Below, piece after piece: positions 1-6,363 of a stretch of DNA of 10,743 nucleotides (its first letter is position 1; each line of letters starts with the position of its first letter). The notes below the pieces were generated by a model that was not told the origin of the DNA, did no database searches, and worked only from the letters and a program-made list of their open reading frames with translations. The stretch is taken from positions 1-10,743 of the forward strand of contig CAYXDX010000060.1 in NCBI GenBank assembly GCA_964463865.1. Reading direction: 5' to 3'. Position numbers and translations under genes: made by a program. Origin of the DNA: Ferroglobus sp964463865 (GTDB taxonomy: Archaea > Halobacteriota > Archaeoglobi > Archaeoglobales > Archaeoglobaceae).

Positions 1-1
1 A

Positions 2-988
2 GAGATCTCGGTATACGAGCTTATCGATTACCAGGACGCGTCGCTTCCGGAGTTTTTCCAGCTGCTGAACGAGATGGAGAACGAAGGAATCCTGAAAGTC
101 GAGAACGGAAGAGTTTCGCTAACTGAAAAAGGCAAGAACCTTGCGGAGGAGCTGGGTGCGAAGTTCTTCGATGTCTCGTGTAGCTGCTGCGATTACACTG
201 GATTAAGTCTCGACGGATTTTTCTCGGAAGTCCTGAAGAAGTACCTCGAAATAGCTAAGGACAGGCCGGAAACTGTCGAGGAATACGACCAGGGTTACAT
301 AAGTCCCGAGGGTGTTATAAGGAGAGTCGAGTTCGTTTACGAGAGAGGCGACCTGCTCAAGAGCAGGATATTCGTCGTGGGAGACGATGACCTCTTCAGC
401 ATAGCCGCCGCTCTGACCGGAATGCCCGAGAAGATATTCGTCGTTGACATAGACGAGAGGCTCATAAACTTCATAAACAAGGTCGCCGAAGAATACTCTC
501 TTCCGGTCGAAGCGATGGTTTACGACGTTCAGCAGGCTTTTCCGGACGAGCTCAAAAAGAAGTTCGACGTCTTCGTAACGGATCCAGTCGAAACGATACC
601 CGGGCTAAAACTCTTCCTCTCGAGAGGAGTTTCGACGCTGAAAGGCGTTGGCAGTGCCGGATACTTTGGAATCACGACTCTTGAGGCGTCAAGAAAGAAG
701 TGGTTCGAAATCCAGAAGATGATACACGACATGGGGTTTGTAATCACGGACTTGAGGAGGAAATTCAGCGTTTATCCGCAGGAGGACAAGAACTTCTTTA
801 GGTTCCAGGAGAAGCTGCCGATAGTCGAAAAGCTTGGCGCGAAGATAGATTACAACTGGTATAAGTCGACGCTGTTCAGAATCGAGGCTGTAAAAGAGCC
901 GAAACCACTCGTTGAAGGAGAAATGATAATAGACGAGGCGGTCTACAAGGACAGCGAAAGCTGGGCGACGCCTTACGGAGCGGACTAA
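2..988 (+). CDS. bpsA: N4-bis(aminopropyl)spermidine synthase, 5'-truncated (branched-chain polyamine synthase)
   Basis: This is a BpsA/DUF43 aminopropyltransferase, a cytosolic enzyme that transfers aminopropyl groups from decarboxylated S-adenosylmethionine to spermidine to make branched polyamines thought to stabilise nucleic acids at high temperature. The frame is open to the left edge; 328 residues are visible against roughly 350 for the family, so about 20-25 N-terminal residues are missing. The ATG at 74 is internal, because upstream codons continue the winged-helix N-terminal domain. Diagnostic segments are the GDDD motif (VVGDDDLFSIAAALTG, from about base 374), the nucleotide-binding strand VVDIDERL (from 443) and TDPVET (from 578), on a Rossmann-like methyltransferase fold. 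A cysteine cluster CSCC lies near base 179. The tail ESWATPYGAD resembles the flexible C-terminus of the family. It converges on the MoaD-MoeA gene with a 4-base stop overlap. The family assignment is confident; the product is known from characterised relatives, not shown here. Confidence 0.93.
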   Translation, partial: EISVYELIDYQDASLPEFFQLLNEMENEGILKVENGRVSLTEKGKNLAEELGAKFFDVSCSCCDYTGLSLDGFFSEVLKKYLEIAKDRPETVEEYDQGYISPEGVIRRVEFVYERGDLLKSRIFVVGDDDLFSIAAALTGMPEKIFVVDIDERLINFINKVAEEYSLPVEAMVYDVQQAFPDELKKKFDVFVTDPVETIPGLKLFLSRGVSTLKGVGSAGYFGITTLEASRKKWFEIQKMIHDMGFVITDLRRKFSVYPQEDKNFFRFQEKLPIVEKLGAKIDYNWYKSTLFRIEAVKEPKPLVEGEMIIDEAVYKDSESWATPYGAD

Positions 989-2388
989 AGCAGGTGCGCT
1001 AAAACTTTTTCTCCCTTTTCCACGAATTCCACGTTCTCTTCTATAAGCGCGTAGGCGTTTGCCTTTGTTATCGACGACAATATTCCGGACCCGTAGGAGG
1101 AAATTACTCTGGCAGTCATTTCTGGAAAACTGACCTTCAACCTCACGAAGCTCGTGAAACCTGGCTTGGAGTATATTCTGTCTTCGAGCGTAACTTCTAC
1201 GACTACCTCTCTTTCCGTGCTCAACATCCTTTCCATGGCCTTTTTCAGGAACAGATGCGCCGAGGAAAAGCACGCTGCTGGGAAACCGGGGAGTGCGAGG
1301 ACGGGAATTCCGTTGACGATAGCGGCTATCGTGGGTTTGCCCGGTCTTAGAGCTACGCCCCTGAAAATAACGTCTCCAACGCTGTCGAGGACTCTGTAAA
1401 CGTGGTCCCTCTTACCCACAGAAGTCCCTCCGGAAGTGACTACGAGGTCGTAGCCGTCGACACTCTCGAGAACCCTTCTAAGCTCGCGTTCGTCGTCTTT
1501 AACGATGCTCGTCACGTCAGCTTTGCCACCCCACGATTCCACAAGTCCCTTCAGCATTATGCTGTTGCTCTCGTATACTTTTCCCGGAACGAGCTTTTCT
1601 CCCGGCTTTACGAGTTCGTCGCCGGTCGGAATTATGAGTATTCTCGGCTTCCTGAAGACCTTTACGCTCTCTATTCCGGCGCTCCTCAGGAGTGAGAGGT
1701 GCTGGGGTTTTAGGATTTCTCCTTTTTCGACCAAAACCTCGCCTTTCTTTACATCCTCTCCTCTCAGCCCTACGTTTTCGAACTTTCTCACGGCCTTGTA
1801 TACCGCCACGAATTCGCCGATCTCCTCGGAGTCTTCGGCCTTTACTACGGCGTCTGCCCCTTCAGGTAACTCGTCTCCGGTGTGCACCCATTTCACGTGG
1901 TTTTTATCTACGAAGTTCGCCTTTCTGAGAAGAACTGGATTGCTCCTACTTGCATTCTTTACAGCCTCGCTTAAGACCGCGTATCCATCCATGGCGGCTC
2001 TGTCGTAGTGGGGTATGTCTATCTCAGCTTTCACATCTTCGGCTGCGACCCTCAAGAGGGCACTTTCAACGGGAACGTCTTCCGCATTCACTTCTCTGAA
2101 AAATTTTAGAAACTCTTTTTGAGCTTCTCTCAGGGGCGTTAGGCGGGAAAAAAGCTCTCCACCGCTTACGGGTGGCATTATTGCTACGACGTCGTCGCTT
2201 TTTAACTCCACGTCGTCTTTGACTATTCTACCGTTGACGACTATTATCGCGTAGTCGTATAGCTCTTCTATTCCCGGATACTTCTCCGAGAGAACTTTAA
2301 GAAGCTCCTTTAGACTGTTCGCCTCTACGAACTCTTCCTTTTTCCCCGTAACTTCTCTGAAGTTTGCGAAAAACTTCACCTTGACCAT
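985..2388 (-). CDS. moeA: MoaD-MoeA fusion: ubiquitin-fold sulfur carrier domain joined to molybdopterin molybdenumtransferase
   Basis: This 467-residue protein has two complete modules. Residues 1-77 are a MoaD/ThiS-type ubiquitin-fold domain: beta strand MVKVKFFANF, helix SLKELLKVLSEKYPG, strand YAIIVVNGRIV, and the C-terminal signature AIMPPVSGG. Residues 78-467 are MoeA, which inserts Mo or W into adenylylated molybdopterin: domain start LFSRLTPLREAQ, PHYDRAAMDGYAV (126-138), RGEDV, PTGDEL (254-259), TSGGTSVGKRDHV (318-330), LRPGKP (347-352), LPGFPAAC, and a C-terminal beta-barrel domain from about 395. The usual LPGNPVS-like segment has become LPGFPAA. The ATG at 2388 is chosen because it starts the first MoaD strand and lies about 27 bases from a TATA box; upstream GTG (2400) and TTG (2406) only add RVFRT-type residues. 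MoaD normally works through a free, thiocarboxylated Gly-Gly, so the fusion implies cleavage or a different role (inference). MoeA identity is certain, MoaD identity strong. Confidence 0.93.
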   Translation of the reverse strand: MVKVKFFANFREVTGKKEEFVEANSLKELLKVLSEKYPGIEELYDYAIIVVNGRIVKDDVELKSDDVVAIMPPVSGGELFSRLTPLREAQKEFLKFFREVNAEDVPVESALLRVAAEDVKAEIDIPHYDRAAMDGYAVLSEAVKNASRSNPVLLRKANFVDKNHVKWVHTGDELPEGADAVVKAEDSEEIGEFVAVYKAVRKFENVGLRGEDVKKGEVLVEKGEILKPQHLSLLRSAGIESVKVFRKPRILIIPTGDELVKPGEKLVPGKVYESNSIMLKGLVESWGGKADVTSIVKDDERELRRVLESVDGYDLVVTSGGTSVGKRDHVYRVLDSVGDVIFRGVALRPGKPTIAAIVNGIPVLALPGFPAACFSSAHLFLKKAMERMLSTEREVVVEVTLEDRIYSKPGFTSFVRLKVSFPEMTARVISSYGSGILSSITKANAYALIEENVEFVEKGEKVLAHLL

Positions 2389-2411
2389 TGTTCTGAACAC
2401 TCGCAATCGAT

Positions 2412-2424
2412 GTATTTAAATTTC
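2412..2424. promoter_or_regulatory. Shared palindromic TATA box for divergent moaD-moeA and ligase genes
   Basis: The 56-base gap between the two divergent starts holds one clear TATA element, ATTTAAAT at 2414-2421, a perfect palindrome. Its centre is about 27 bases from the ligase ATG (2445) and about 29 bases from the MoaD-MoeA ATG (2388), the distance expected if both transcripts begin at or next to the start codon. Read leftward it is GGAAATTTAAATA, with a purine-rich BRE-like flank, which is the better match to an archaeal promoter; read rightward the flank is weaker. Neither gene has a Shine-Dalgarno sequence, in keeping with leaderless messages. Use in both directions is inferred. Confidence 0.7.
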
Positions 2425-2444
2425 CACGTCGTGTTGCCTGAAGT

Positions 2445-3749
2445 ATGCCATTTGGCAACTACTGGCAAAGAGAGGAAGTGCTGCCGAAAAAGGAGCTCGA
2501 GGACATACAACTCAAGAGGTTGAAGTGGGTCGTCAATCACGCTTATCGGAACGTTCCGTTTTACAGAAGGAAGATGAAGGAAGCTGGCGTTCACCCTTGG
2601 GACGTAAAGAAGAGGGAAGACATCGCGAAGCTCCCGTTCACGACGAAAGAAGATCTGAGGGATAACTACCCGTTTGGCCTCTTTGCTGTGCCGAAAGAAG
2701 AGGTAGTGAGAATACACATGTCGAGCGGGACGACCGGAAAACCGAAAGTCGTCGGATACACTAAGAACGACCTTGAAAACTGGATAAACATGGTCGCGAG
2801 GTGTCTCTACATGGTGGGAGTTCGAAAGGGAGACGTTTTTCAGAACATGGTCAGCTACACGTTCTTCACGGGAGGCCTTGGCTTTCACTACGCGGCTGAG
2901 AGAATTGGGGCTATGGTCGTTCCTTCTGGAGCGGGAAATACTGAAAAGCAGATTCAATACATGCTCGACTTCGGGACGACGGTAATTCACTGCACGCCAA
3001 GTTATGCGTTGCACATCAAGGAGGTCGCCGAAAGCATGGATATCGATCCCAGAGAGCTACCGGTCAGGATAGGCTGCTTCGGGGCCGAGCCCTGGAGTGA
3101 GAACACGAGGAAAAGGATAGAAGACGCTTTCGACATAAAGGCTTTCGACAGCTACGGTTTGAGCGAAATGAACGGGCCGGGAGTTGCTTTCGAGTGTGAG
3201 GAGAGGAACGGACTTCACATCTGGATCGACCACTACTTCGTGGAGATAGTCGACGAAGAAGGTAATCCGGTCGGGGAAGGCGAAAAAGGAGAACTCGTTT
3301 TAACCACGCTAACTAAAGAAGCCATGCCAATTTTGAGATACAGAACCGGAGACATCACTTACCTGATCGACGAGAGGTGCTCTTGTGGGAGAACTCATCC
3401 GAAGATAAGCAGAATTCTCGGGAGAGTCGACGACATGATAGTTGTCAGAGGGGTCAACGTCTACCCGAGCCAGATAGAGCACGCGCTGATGAGCATACCG
3501 GAAGTTGGGGACCACTTCCAGGTAATCGTAACTCGAAACACGCTCGACGAGATAACCGTCAGGGTCGAAATGAACGAAAAAGCGTTCACGGACGAGCTGG
3601 AAAGCTTGAAGAGAATACAGGAGAAAGTTCAGAGAACCCTACAGAAAGAACTGAACCTCAGGGTGAACGTGGAGCTCGTGGAGAAAGGCACGATAGAGAG
3701 GTCGACGGGGAAGGCGAAGAGGGTCATAGACTTGAGAGGAGAAGTTTAA
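2445..3749 (+). CDS. paaK: Phenylacetate-CoA ligase family (PaaK-like) acyl/aryl-CoA synthetase
   Basis: This 434-residue adenylate-forming enzyme activates a carboxylic acid with ATP to an acyl-AMP and then a CoA thioester. The length is normal for PaaK. Visible motifs are the N-terminal PaaK signature VNHAYRNVPFYRRKM, LPFTTKEDLRDNYPFGLF, the phosphate-binding loop SSGTTGKP (93-100), adenine-site DSYGLSE (235-241), YRTGD (299-303), a CSCGRTHPK segment (312-320) typical of PaaK, the hinge and A8 loop GRVDDMIVVRGVNVYP (326-341), and the C-terminal lysine segment RSTGKAKRV, with K423 the probable catalytic lysine. The start is supported by the upstream TATA box; no ribosome binding site is seen. 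Archaeal genomes often carry several PaaK paralogs, so phenylacetate itself is not assured: benzoate-like, indoleacetate-like or other acids are possible. Its proximity to beta-oxidation genes suggests it feeds a CoA-dependent catabolic route (inference). It converges on the acyl-CoA dehydrogenase gene with 21 bases between stops. Confidence 0.92.
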   Translation: MPFGNYWQREEVLPKKELEDIQLKRLKWVVNHAYRNVPFYRRKMKEAGVHPWDVKKREDIAKLPFTTKEDLRDNYPFGLFAVPKEEVVRIHMSSGTTGKPKVVGYTKNDLENWINMVARCLYMVGVRKGDVFQNMVSYTFFTGGLGFHYAAERIGAMVVPSGAGNTEKQIQYMLDFGTTVIHCTPSYALHIKEVAESMDIDPRELPVRIGCFGAEPWSENTRKRIEDAFDIKAFDSYGLSEMNGPGVAFECEERNGLHIWIDHYFVEIVDEEGNPVGEGEKGELVLTTLTKEAMPILRYRTGDITYLIDERCSCGRTHPKISRILGRVDDMIVVRGVNVYPSQIEHALMSIPEVGDHFQVIVTRNTLDEITVRVEMNEKAFTDELESLKRIQEKVQRTLQKELNLRVNVELVEKGTIERSTGKAKRVIDLRGEV

Positions 3750-3770
3750 ATATTAAAAAATTTTGAAAAG
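3750..3770. terminator. AT-rich convergent intergenic region, probable termination site
   Basis: The 21 bases between the convergent stops are almost entirely A/T. On the minus strand, the acyl-CoA dehydrogenase stop is followed by AAAA and then six T (3760 to 3755), a plausible archaeal oligo-T terminator. On the plus strand only four T (3761-3764) follow the ligase gene, so rightward termination here is weaker or continues into the opposite gene. There is no GC-rich hairpin. Confidence 0.45.
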
Positions 3771-4943
3771 TCACCTTCCCTTGAATCCGAAGATGTTCCT
3801 CGCGATTATCAGCTTCTCTATTTCCTTGGCTCCTTCGTAAATTTCCGTTATCTTGGCGTCTCTGTAGAACTGGTTGATCGGATACTCGTCTATGTAACCG
3901 TAACCTCCGTGGAACTGCAGAGCCCAGTTGCACGTCTCGACTGCAACTTCTCCGGCGTACCACTTCGCCATCGCCGAAAGCGTGTTGTCCGGCTTGCCCG
4001 TTTCGACCTGAACCGCGGCAGCTCTGTACGTGAGAGTTCTCGCAGCTTCGATTTTCGTTGCCAGTTCCGCTATCTTGAACTGGATGTACTGGAAAGCGGC
4101 CAGCGGCATTCCGAATGCTTTTCTCTGCTTCACGTAGTCTATCACGAGCTTTAGGGCACCTCTCGCTATACCCACGGCCTGAGCAGCAACCCACACTCTC
4201 GTTATGTCGAAGAACTCCATCATGTAGTAGAAGCCCTTCCCTTCTTCACCTACGAGGTTCTCGGCCGGAACTCTGACGTTGTTCAGGCTAACCTCAGCTG
4301 TGTCCGTAGCTCTAATTCCCATCTTTCCGGTTATCTTCGTAGCTTTGTAACCTTCTCTGTCCGTCTCGACTATGAAGTAGCTGATTCCTTTGTGCCTCTC
4401 CTCGAAGCTCTTCGGCTCCGAAGTTCTTGCCGTGACGAGTATGAAGTCCGCGATGCTGCCGTTGGATATGAACTGCTTCGTTCCGTTCAGCACCCACTCG
4501 TCTCCGTCTCTTACGGCTCTCGTTTTAATGCTCGCGGAGTCGCTTCCCGCGTCTGGCTCTGTGTTTGCCATTCCCATTATCGCGTCTCCTTTTGCCACCT
4601 TGGTAACGTACTTTTCTTTCTGCTCTTCCGTTCCGTGGCGGAGGAGAATTTCAACGCCGAAGGTCGGAATGAGGCAGGCTAAACCGAGTCCCGGGTTCAC
4701 AGCCGAGAACTCCTCCATTACGATCATCTGTTCTATCGGTCCGTAACCGCCTCCGCCGTACTCTTCTGGAATCGCTACCGCGTGAAATCCGAGCTTCGCG
4801 CACTTCTTCCAGAGCTCGAACGGAAACTTCTCCTCTCTGTCGCATTCTCTCGCAAGTTCCGGCGTAAACTCCTTTTCGGCGAATTCCCTTGCGGCTCTCC
4901 TTATGTCCTCCTGCTCTTCGGTAAACTGAAAGCTAATTGGCAT
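3771..4943 (-). CDS. Acyl-CoA dehydrogenase (FAD-dependent)
   Basis: This 390-residue flavoprotein has the usual length of short/medium-chain acyl-CoA dehydrogenases, which introduce an alpha-beta double bond and pass electrons to ETF. Residues 1-120 form the N-terminal helical domain (FTEEQEDIRRAAREFAEKE), 121-235 the beta domain with signature MANTEPDAGSD (125-135) and the FAD/acyl segment WVLNGTKQFISNG, and 240-390 the C-terminal helical domain with RKAFGMPLAAFQ, QFHGGYGY (343-350) and IYEGAKEIEKLIIARNIFG. E370 in YEGA matches the catalytic glutamate of the medium-chain enzyme; the next residue but one is Ala where Thr is common. The ATG start is fixed by GGAGGTG seven bases upstream. It is transcribed away from the thiolase operon across a 233-base promoter region, and etfBA lie nearby on the other strand, making them its likely electron acceptor (inference). 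The chain length or type of substrate cannot be told. Confidence 0.95.
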   Translation of the reverse strand: MPISFQFTEEQEDIRRAAREFAEKEFTPELARECDREEKFPFELWKKCAKLGFHAVAIPEEYGGGGYGPIEQMIVMEEFSAVNPGLGLACLIPTFGVEILLRHGTEEQKEKYVTKVAKGDAIMGMANTEPDAGSDSASIKTRAVRDGDEWVLNGTKQFISNGSIADFILVTARTSEPKSFEERHKGISYFIVETDREGYKATKITGKMGIRATDTAEVSLNNVRVPAENLVGEEGKGFYYMMEFFDITRVWVAAQAVGIARGALKLVIDYVKQRKAFGMPLAAFQYIQFKIAELATKIEAARTLTYRAAAVQVETGKPDNTLSAMAKWYAGEVAVETCNWALQFHGGYGYIDEYPINQFYRDAKITEIYEGAKEIEKLIIARNIFGFKGR

Positions 4944-4950
4944 GTTTTTT

Positions 4951-4957
4951 CACCTCC
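4951..4957 (-). promoter_or_regulatory. Ribosome binding site of acyl-CoA dehydrogenase
   Basis: Read on the minus strand this is GGAGGTG followed by seven bases and ATG (4943). It is the strongest Shine-Dalgarno sequence on that strand and settles the start. Confidence 0.85.
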
Positions 4958-4979
4958 AATCTTTCTTTACGTTAGGAAG

Positions 4980-4987
4980 TATAAAAC
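4980..4987 (-). promoter_or_regulatory. Probable TATA box of acyl-CoA dehydrogenase
   Basis: The minus strand reads GTTTTATA here. Transcription would start about 25 bases on, near 4958, giving a short leader that just includes the GGAGGTG site. The box overlaps an 11-base inverted repeat (4983-4993), so a repressor could act here, but that is inference. Confidence 0.5.
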
Positions 4988-5032
4988 CGTTTTGGAGAAG
5001 ATAAAAATCCTCAACGCTTGAATCACGAAAAG

Positions 5033-5046
5033 AAACCTTTTTATAC
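5033..5046 (+). promoter_or_regulatory. Candidate additional TATA/BRE element in the divergent region
   Basis: GAAACC followed by TTTTTATA resembles a BRE plus TATA box on the plus strand. It is too far (about 130 bases) from the thiolase start to be the leaderless thiolase promoter. Transcription would begin around 5070-5073, next to an ATG that opens a seven-codon ORF. It could instead serve as a distal promoter for the thiolase operon or, read the other way (TATAAAAA), for the acyl-CoA dehydrogenase gene. Confidence 0.35.
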
Positions 5047-5072
5047 CATTTGCAACGAACTTCGTAAAAATA

Positions 5073-5096
5073 ATGACAAAATTTGCCGAGATTTAA
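5073..5096 (+). other. Seven-codon ORF downstream of the extra TATA element
   Basis: ATG at 5073 opens MTKFAEI followed by TAA. It lies about 30 bases after the TTTTTATA centre, the leaderless spacing seen for the other genes here, and is followed by T-rich sequence (5099-5109). It may be a leader mini-ORF, the start of a small RNA, or chance. There is no coding evidence beyond the position. Confidence 0.2.
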
Positions 5097-5138
5097 CCTT
5101 TTCTCTTTCCAATCGTTAAATGGAGCGTGCAGAGACGA

Positions 5139-5152
5139 GAAAAGTTTATATA
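5139..5152 (+). promoter_or_regulatory. BRE/TATA promoter of the thiolase operon
   Basis: GAAAAG followed by TTTATATA (5145-5152) is a textbook archaeal promoter. The TATA centre lies about 28 bases before the ATG at 5177, so the message probably starts at or very near the start codon. No Shine-Dalgarno sequence is present, in agreement with a leaderless transcript. The element lies inside the upstream in-frame extension that begins at ATG 5120, which argues against that longer start. Confidence 0.8.
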
Positions 5153-5176
5153 ATTAAAGAACGTGAAAGAAATTGT

Positions 5177-6358
5177 ATGGCAGTAGCTGTTGTAGGAGTC
5201 GGACACACGAAGTTCGGAAACAGAAAGGACGTAAACGTTCCGGAACTCGCTTGGGAAGCGATAAAACCCGCTTTGGAATCTGCAAACGTCGAGCAGAAGG
5301 ACATCGACTTCTTCGTCGTCGGAACGGCTGGAATGTGGAGCAGCGAAGCGGCAGTCCCGTCTCTCATGGCTGAATACGCTAAACTCGAACCTGCAGGGAG
5401 CATGAGGGTCGAAGCCGCGTGTGCTACCGGTAACGCGGCTATAAGAGTCGGATACACGGCAATTGAGAGCGGGGAAGCTGACGTCGTTCTCGTCCTTGGA
5501 ATTGAAAAAATGCAGGAATCTCCAAATCCGAACGTCATCGAGCTGATCGGCAGGTTTGGAAGCTACTTCTGGGAGTTCGAAAACTTCGGACTGACATTCC
5601 CGGCATACTATGCTCTGCACGCCACGGCTTACATGTCCAAATACGGAGCGACAGAGGAAGACTTCGCGAAAGTGGCTGTTAAGAACCACTACTACGGAGC
5701 CAAGAACCCGTACGCGCAGTTCCAGAAGGAGATTACTGTCGAAACGGCGCTGAACTCACCCTACGTCGCCTGGCCGTTCAAACTTTACGACTGCTCTCCG
5801 ATAACCGACGGGGCTGCGGCAGTAGTTTTGGCGAGTGAGGAGAAGGTCAAGGAATGGGGAATCGAGGAGAAGATATGGATACTGAGTCAGGGAGTCGGAA
5901 CGGGGACAGCTAACCTGAGCAGAAGGGAGACGTTCACGTCGCTCAAGTCGGCAGCAGTCGCGGCGGAAATAGCTTACAAGAAAGCTGGTATAGACCTCGA
6001 CGCACCGTACAAGTTCCTTGACGGAGCGGACGTTCACGACTGCTTCACCGCCGCCGAAATCATAGCTTACGAAGATTTGAGGTTCGCGAAAAGAGGCGAG
6101 GGCGTCGAACTCATAAGAGAGGAGCAGACGTACATCGGAGGTAGGATCCCGGTAAACGTGGACGGCGGTCTGAAGGCTAAGGGTCACCCAATCGGAGCGA
6201 CTGGCGTCAGTCAGGCAGTCGAAGCGTTCAAGCAACTCCTCAGCAAGGCCGAACCTGGAAGGCAGGTGGACGTTAAGAACGGCAGATACTTGGCTCACAA
6301 CGTTGGTGGAACGGGTCATTACAGTTACGTGACGATTTACGGTCTGGAGAAGAGGTGA
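5177..6358 (+). CDS. Thiolase (archaeal acetyl-CoA C-acyltransferase, SCP-x type)
   Basis: This 393-residue thiolase catalyses reversible CoA-dependent cleavage of 3-ketoacyl-CoA, or condensation to acetoacetyl-CoA. The nucleophilic cysteine is C82 in EAACATG. The SCP-x/archaeal-type HDCFT segment (287-291) supplies a second His/Cys pair, and GLKAKGHPIGATG (331-343) holds the conserved histidine H337. The C-terminal loop is HNVGGTGHYSYV where NIGGSGATVVV is more usual, so the oxyanion-loop region is somewhat divergent. The ATG at 5177 is preferred over the in-frame ATG at 5120 because a strong TATA box lies between them and the thiolase fold begins at MAVAVVGVGHTKFG. The gene leads an operon with a DUF35 protein and a dehydrogenase/hydratase fusion, the next gene starting 5 bases after its stop. 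Archaeal thiolases of this type work with a DUF35 partner, for example with HMG-CoA synthase in mevalonate synthesis; here the beta-oxidation neighbours favour the degradative direction (inference). Confidence 0.93.
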   Translation: MAVAVVGVGHTKFGNRKDVNVPELAWEAIKPALESANVEQKDIDFFVVGTAGMWSSEAAVPSLMAEYAKLEPAGSMRVEAACATGNAAIRVGYTAIESGEADVVLVLGIEKMQESPNPNVIELIGRFGSYFWEFENFGLTFPAYYALHATAYMSKYGATEEDFAKVAVKNHYYGAKNPYAQFQKEITVETALNSPYVAWPFKLYDCSPITDGAAAVVLASEEKVKEWGIEEKIWILSQGVGTGTANLSRRETFTSLKSAAVAAEIAYKKAGIDLDAPYKFLDGADVHDCFTAAEIIAYEDLRFAKRGEGVELIREEQTYIGGRIPVNVDGGLKAKGHPIGATGVSQAVEAFKQLLSKAEPGRQVDVKNGRYLAHNVGGTGHYSYVTIYGLEKR

Positions 6359-6359
6359 T
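6351..6359 (+). promoter_or_regulatory. Ribosome binding site that decides the DUF35 start
   Basis: AGAGGTGAT matches the archaeal anti-Shine-Dalgarno sequence over eight bases and overlaps the thiolase stop. It sits on top of the candidate starts GTG 6355 and ATG 6358, so neither has proper spacing. GTG 6364 has six bases after GAGGTG, the same spacing as the etfB start. Confidence 0.7.
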
Positions 6360-6363
6360 GTTC

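Noticed and set aside
1505..2008. A 167-residue plus-strand frame inside the MoaD-MoeA gene.
   Set aside because: It is Ser/Thr/Phe-rich shadow sequence opposite a well-conserved MoeA domain, with no promoter or ribosome binding site.
2389..2406. Upstream TTG/GTG starts for the MoaD-MoeA gene.
   Set aside because: They add only a few residues ahead of the first MoaD beta strand and lie too close to the TATA box, leaving ATG 2388 as the leaderless start.
5120..5176. A thiolase start at ATG 5120, adding 19 residues (MERAETRKVYIIKERERNC).
   Set aside because: A strong BRE/TATA promoter lies at 5139-5152 inside this stretch, no ribosome binding site precedes 5120, and the thiolase fold begins at the ATG at 5177.
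6355..6363. GTG 6355 or ATG 6358 as the DUF35 start.
   Set aside because: Both lie within the AGAGGTGAT ribosome binding site; GTG 6364 has standard spacing. ATG 6358 is not fully excluded.
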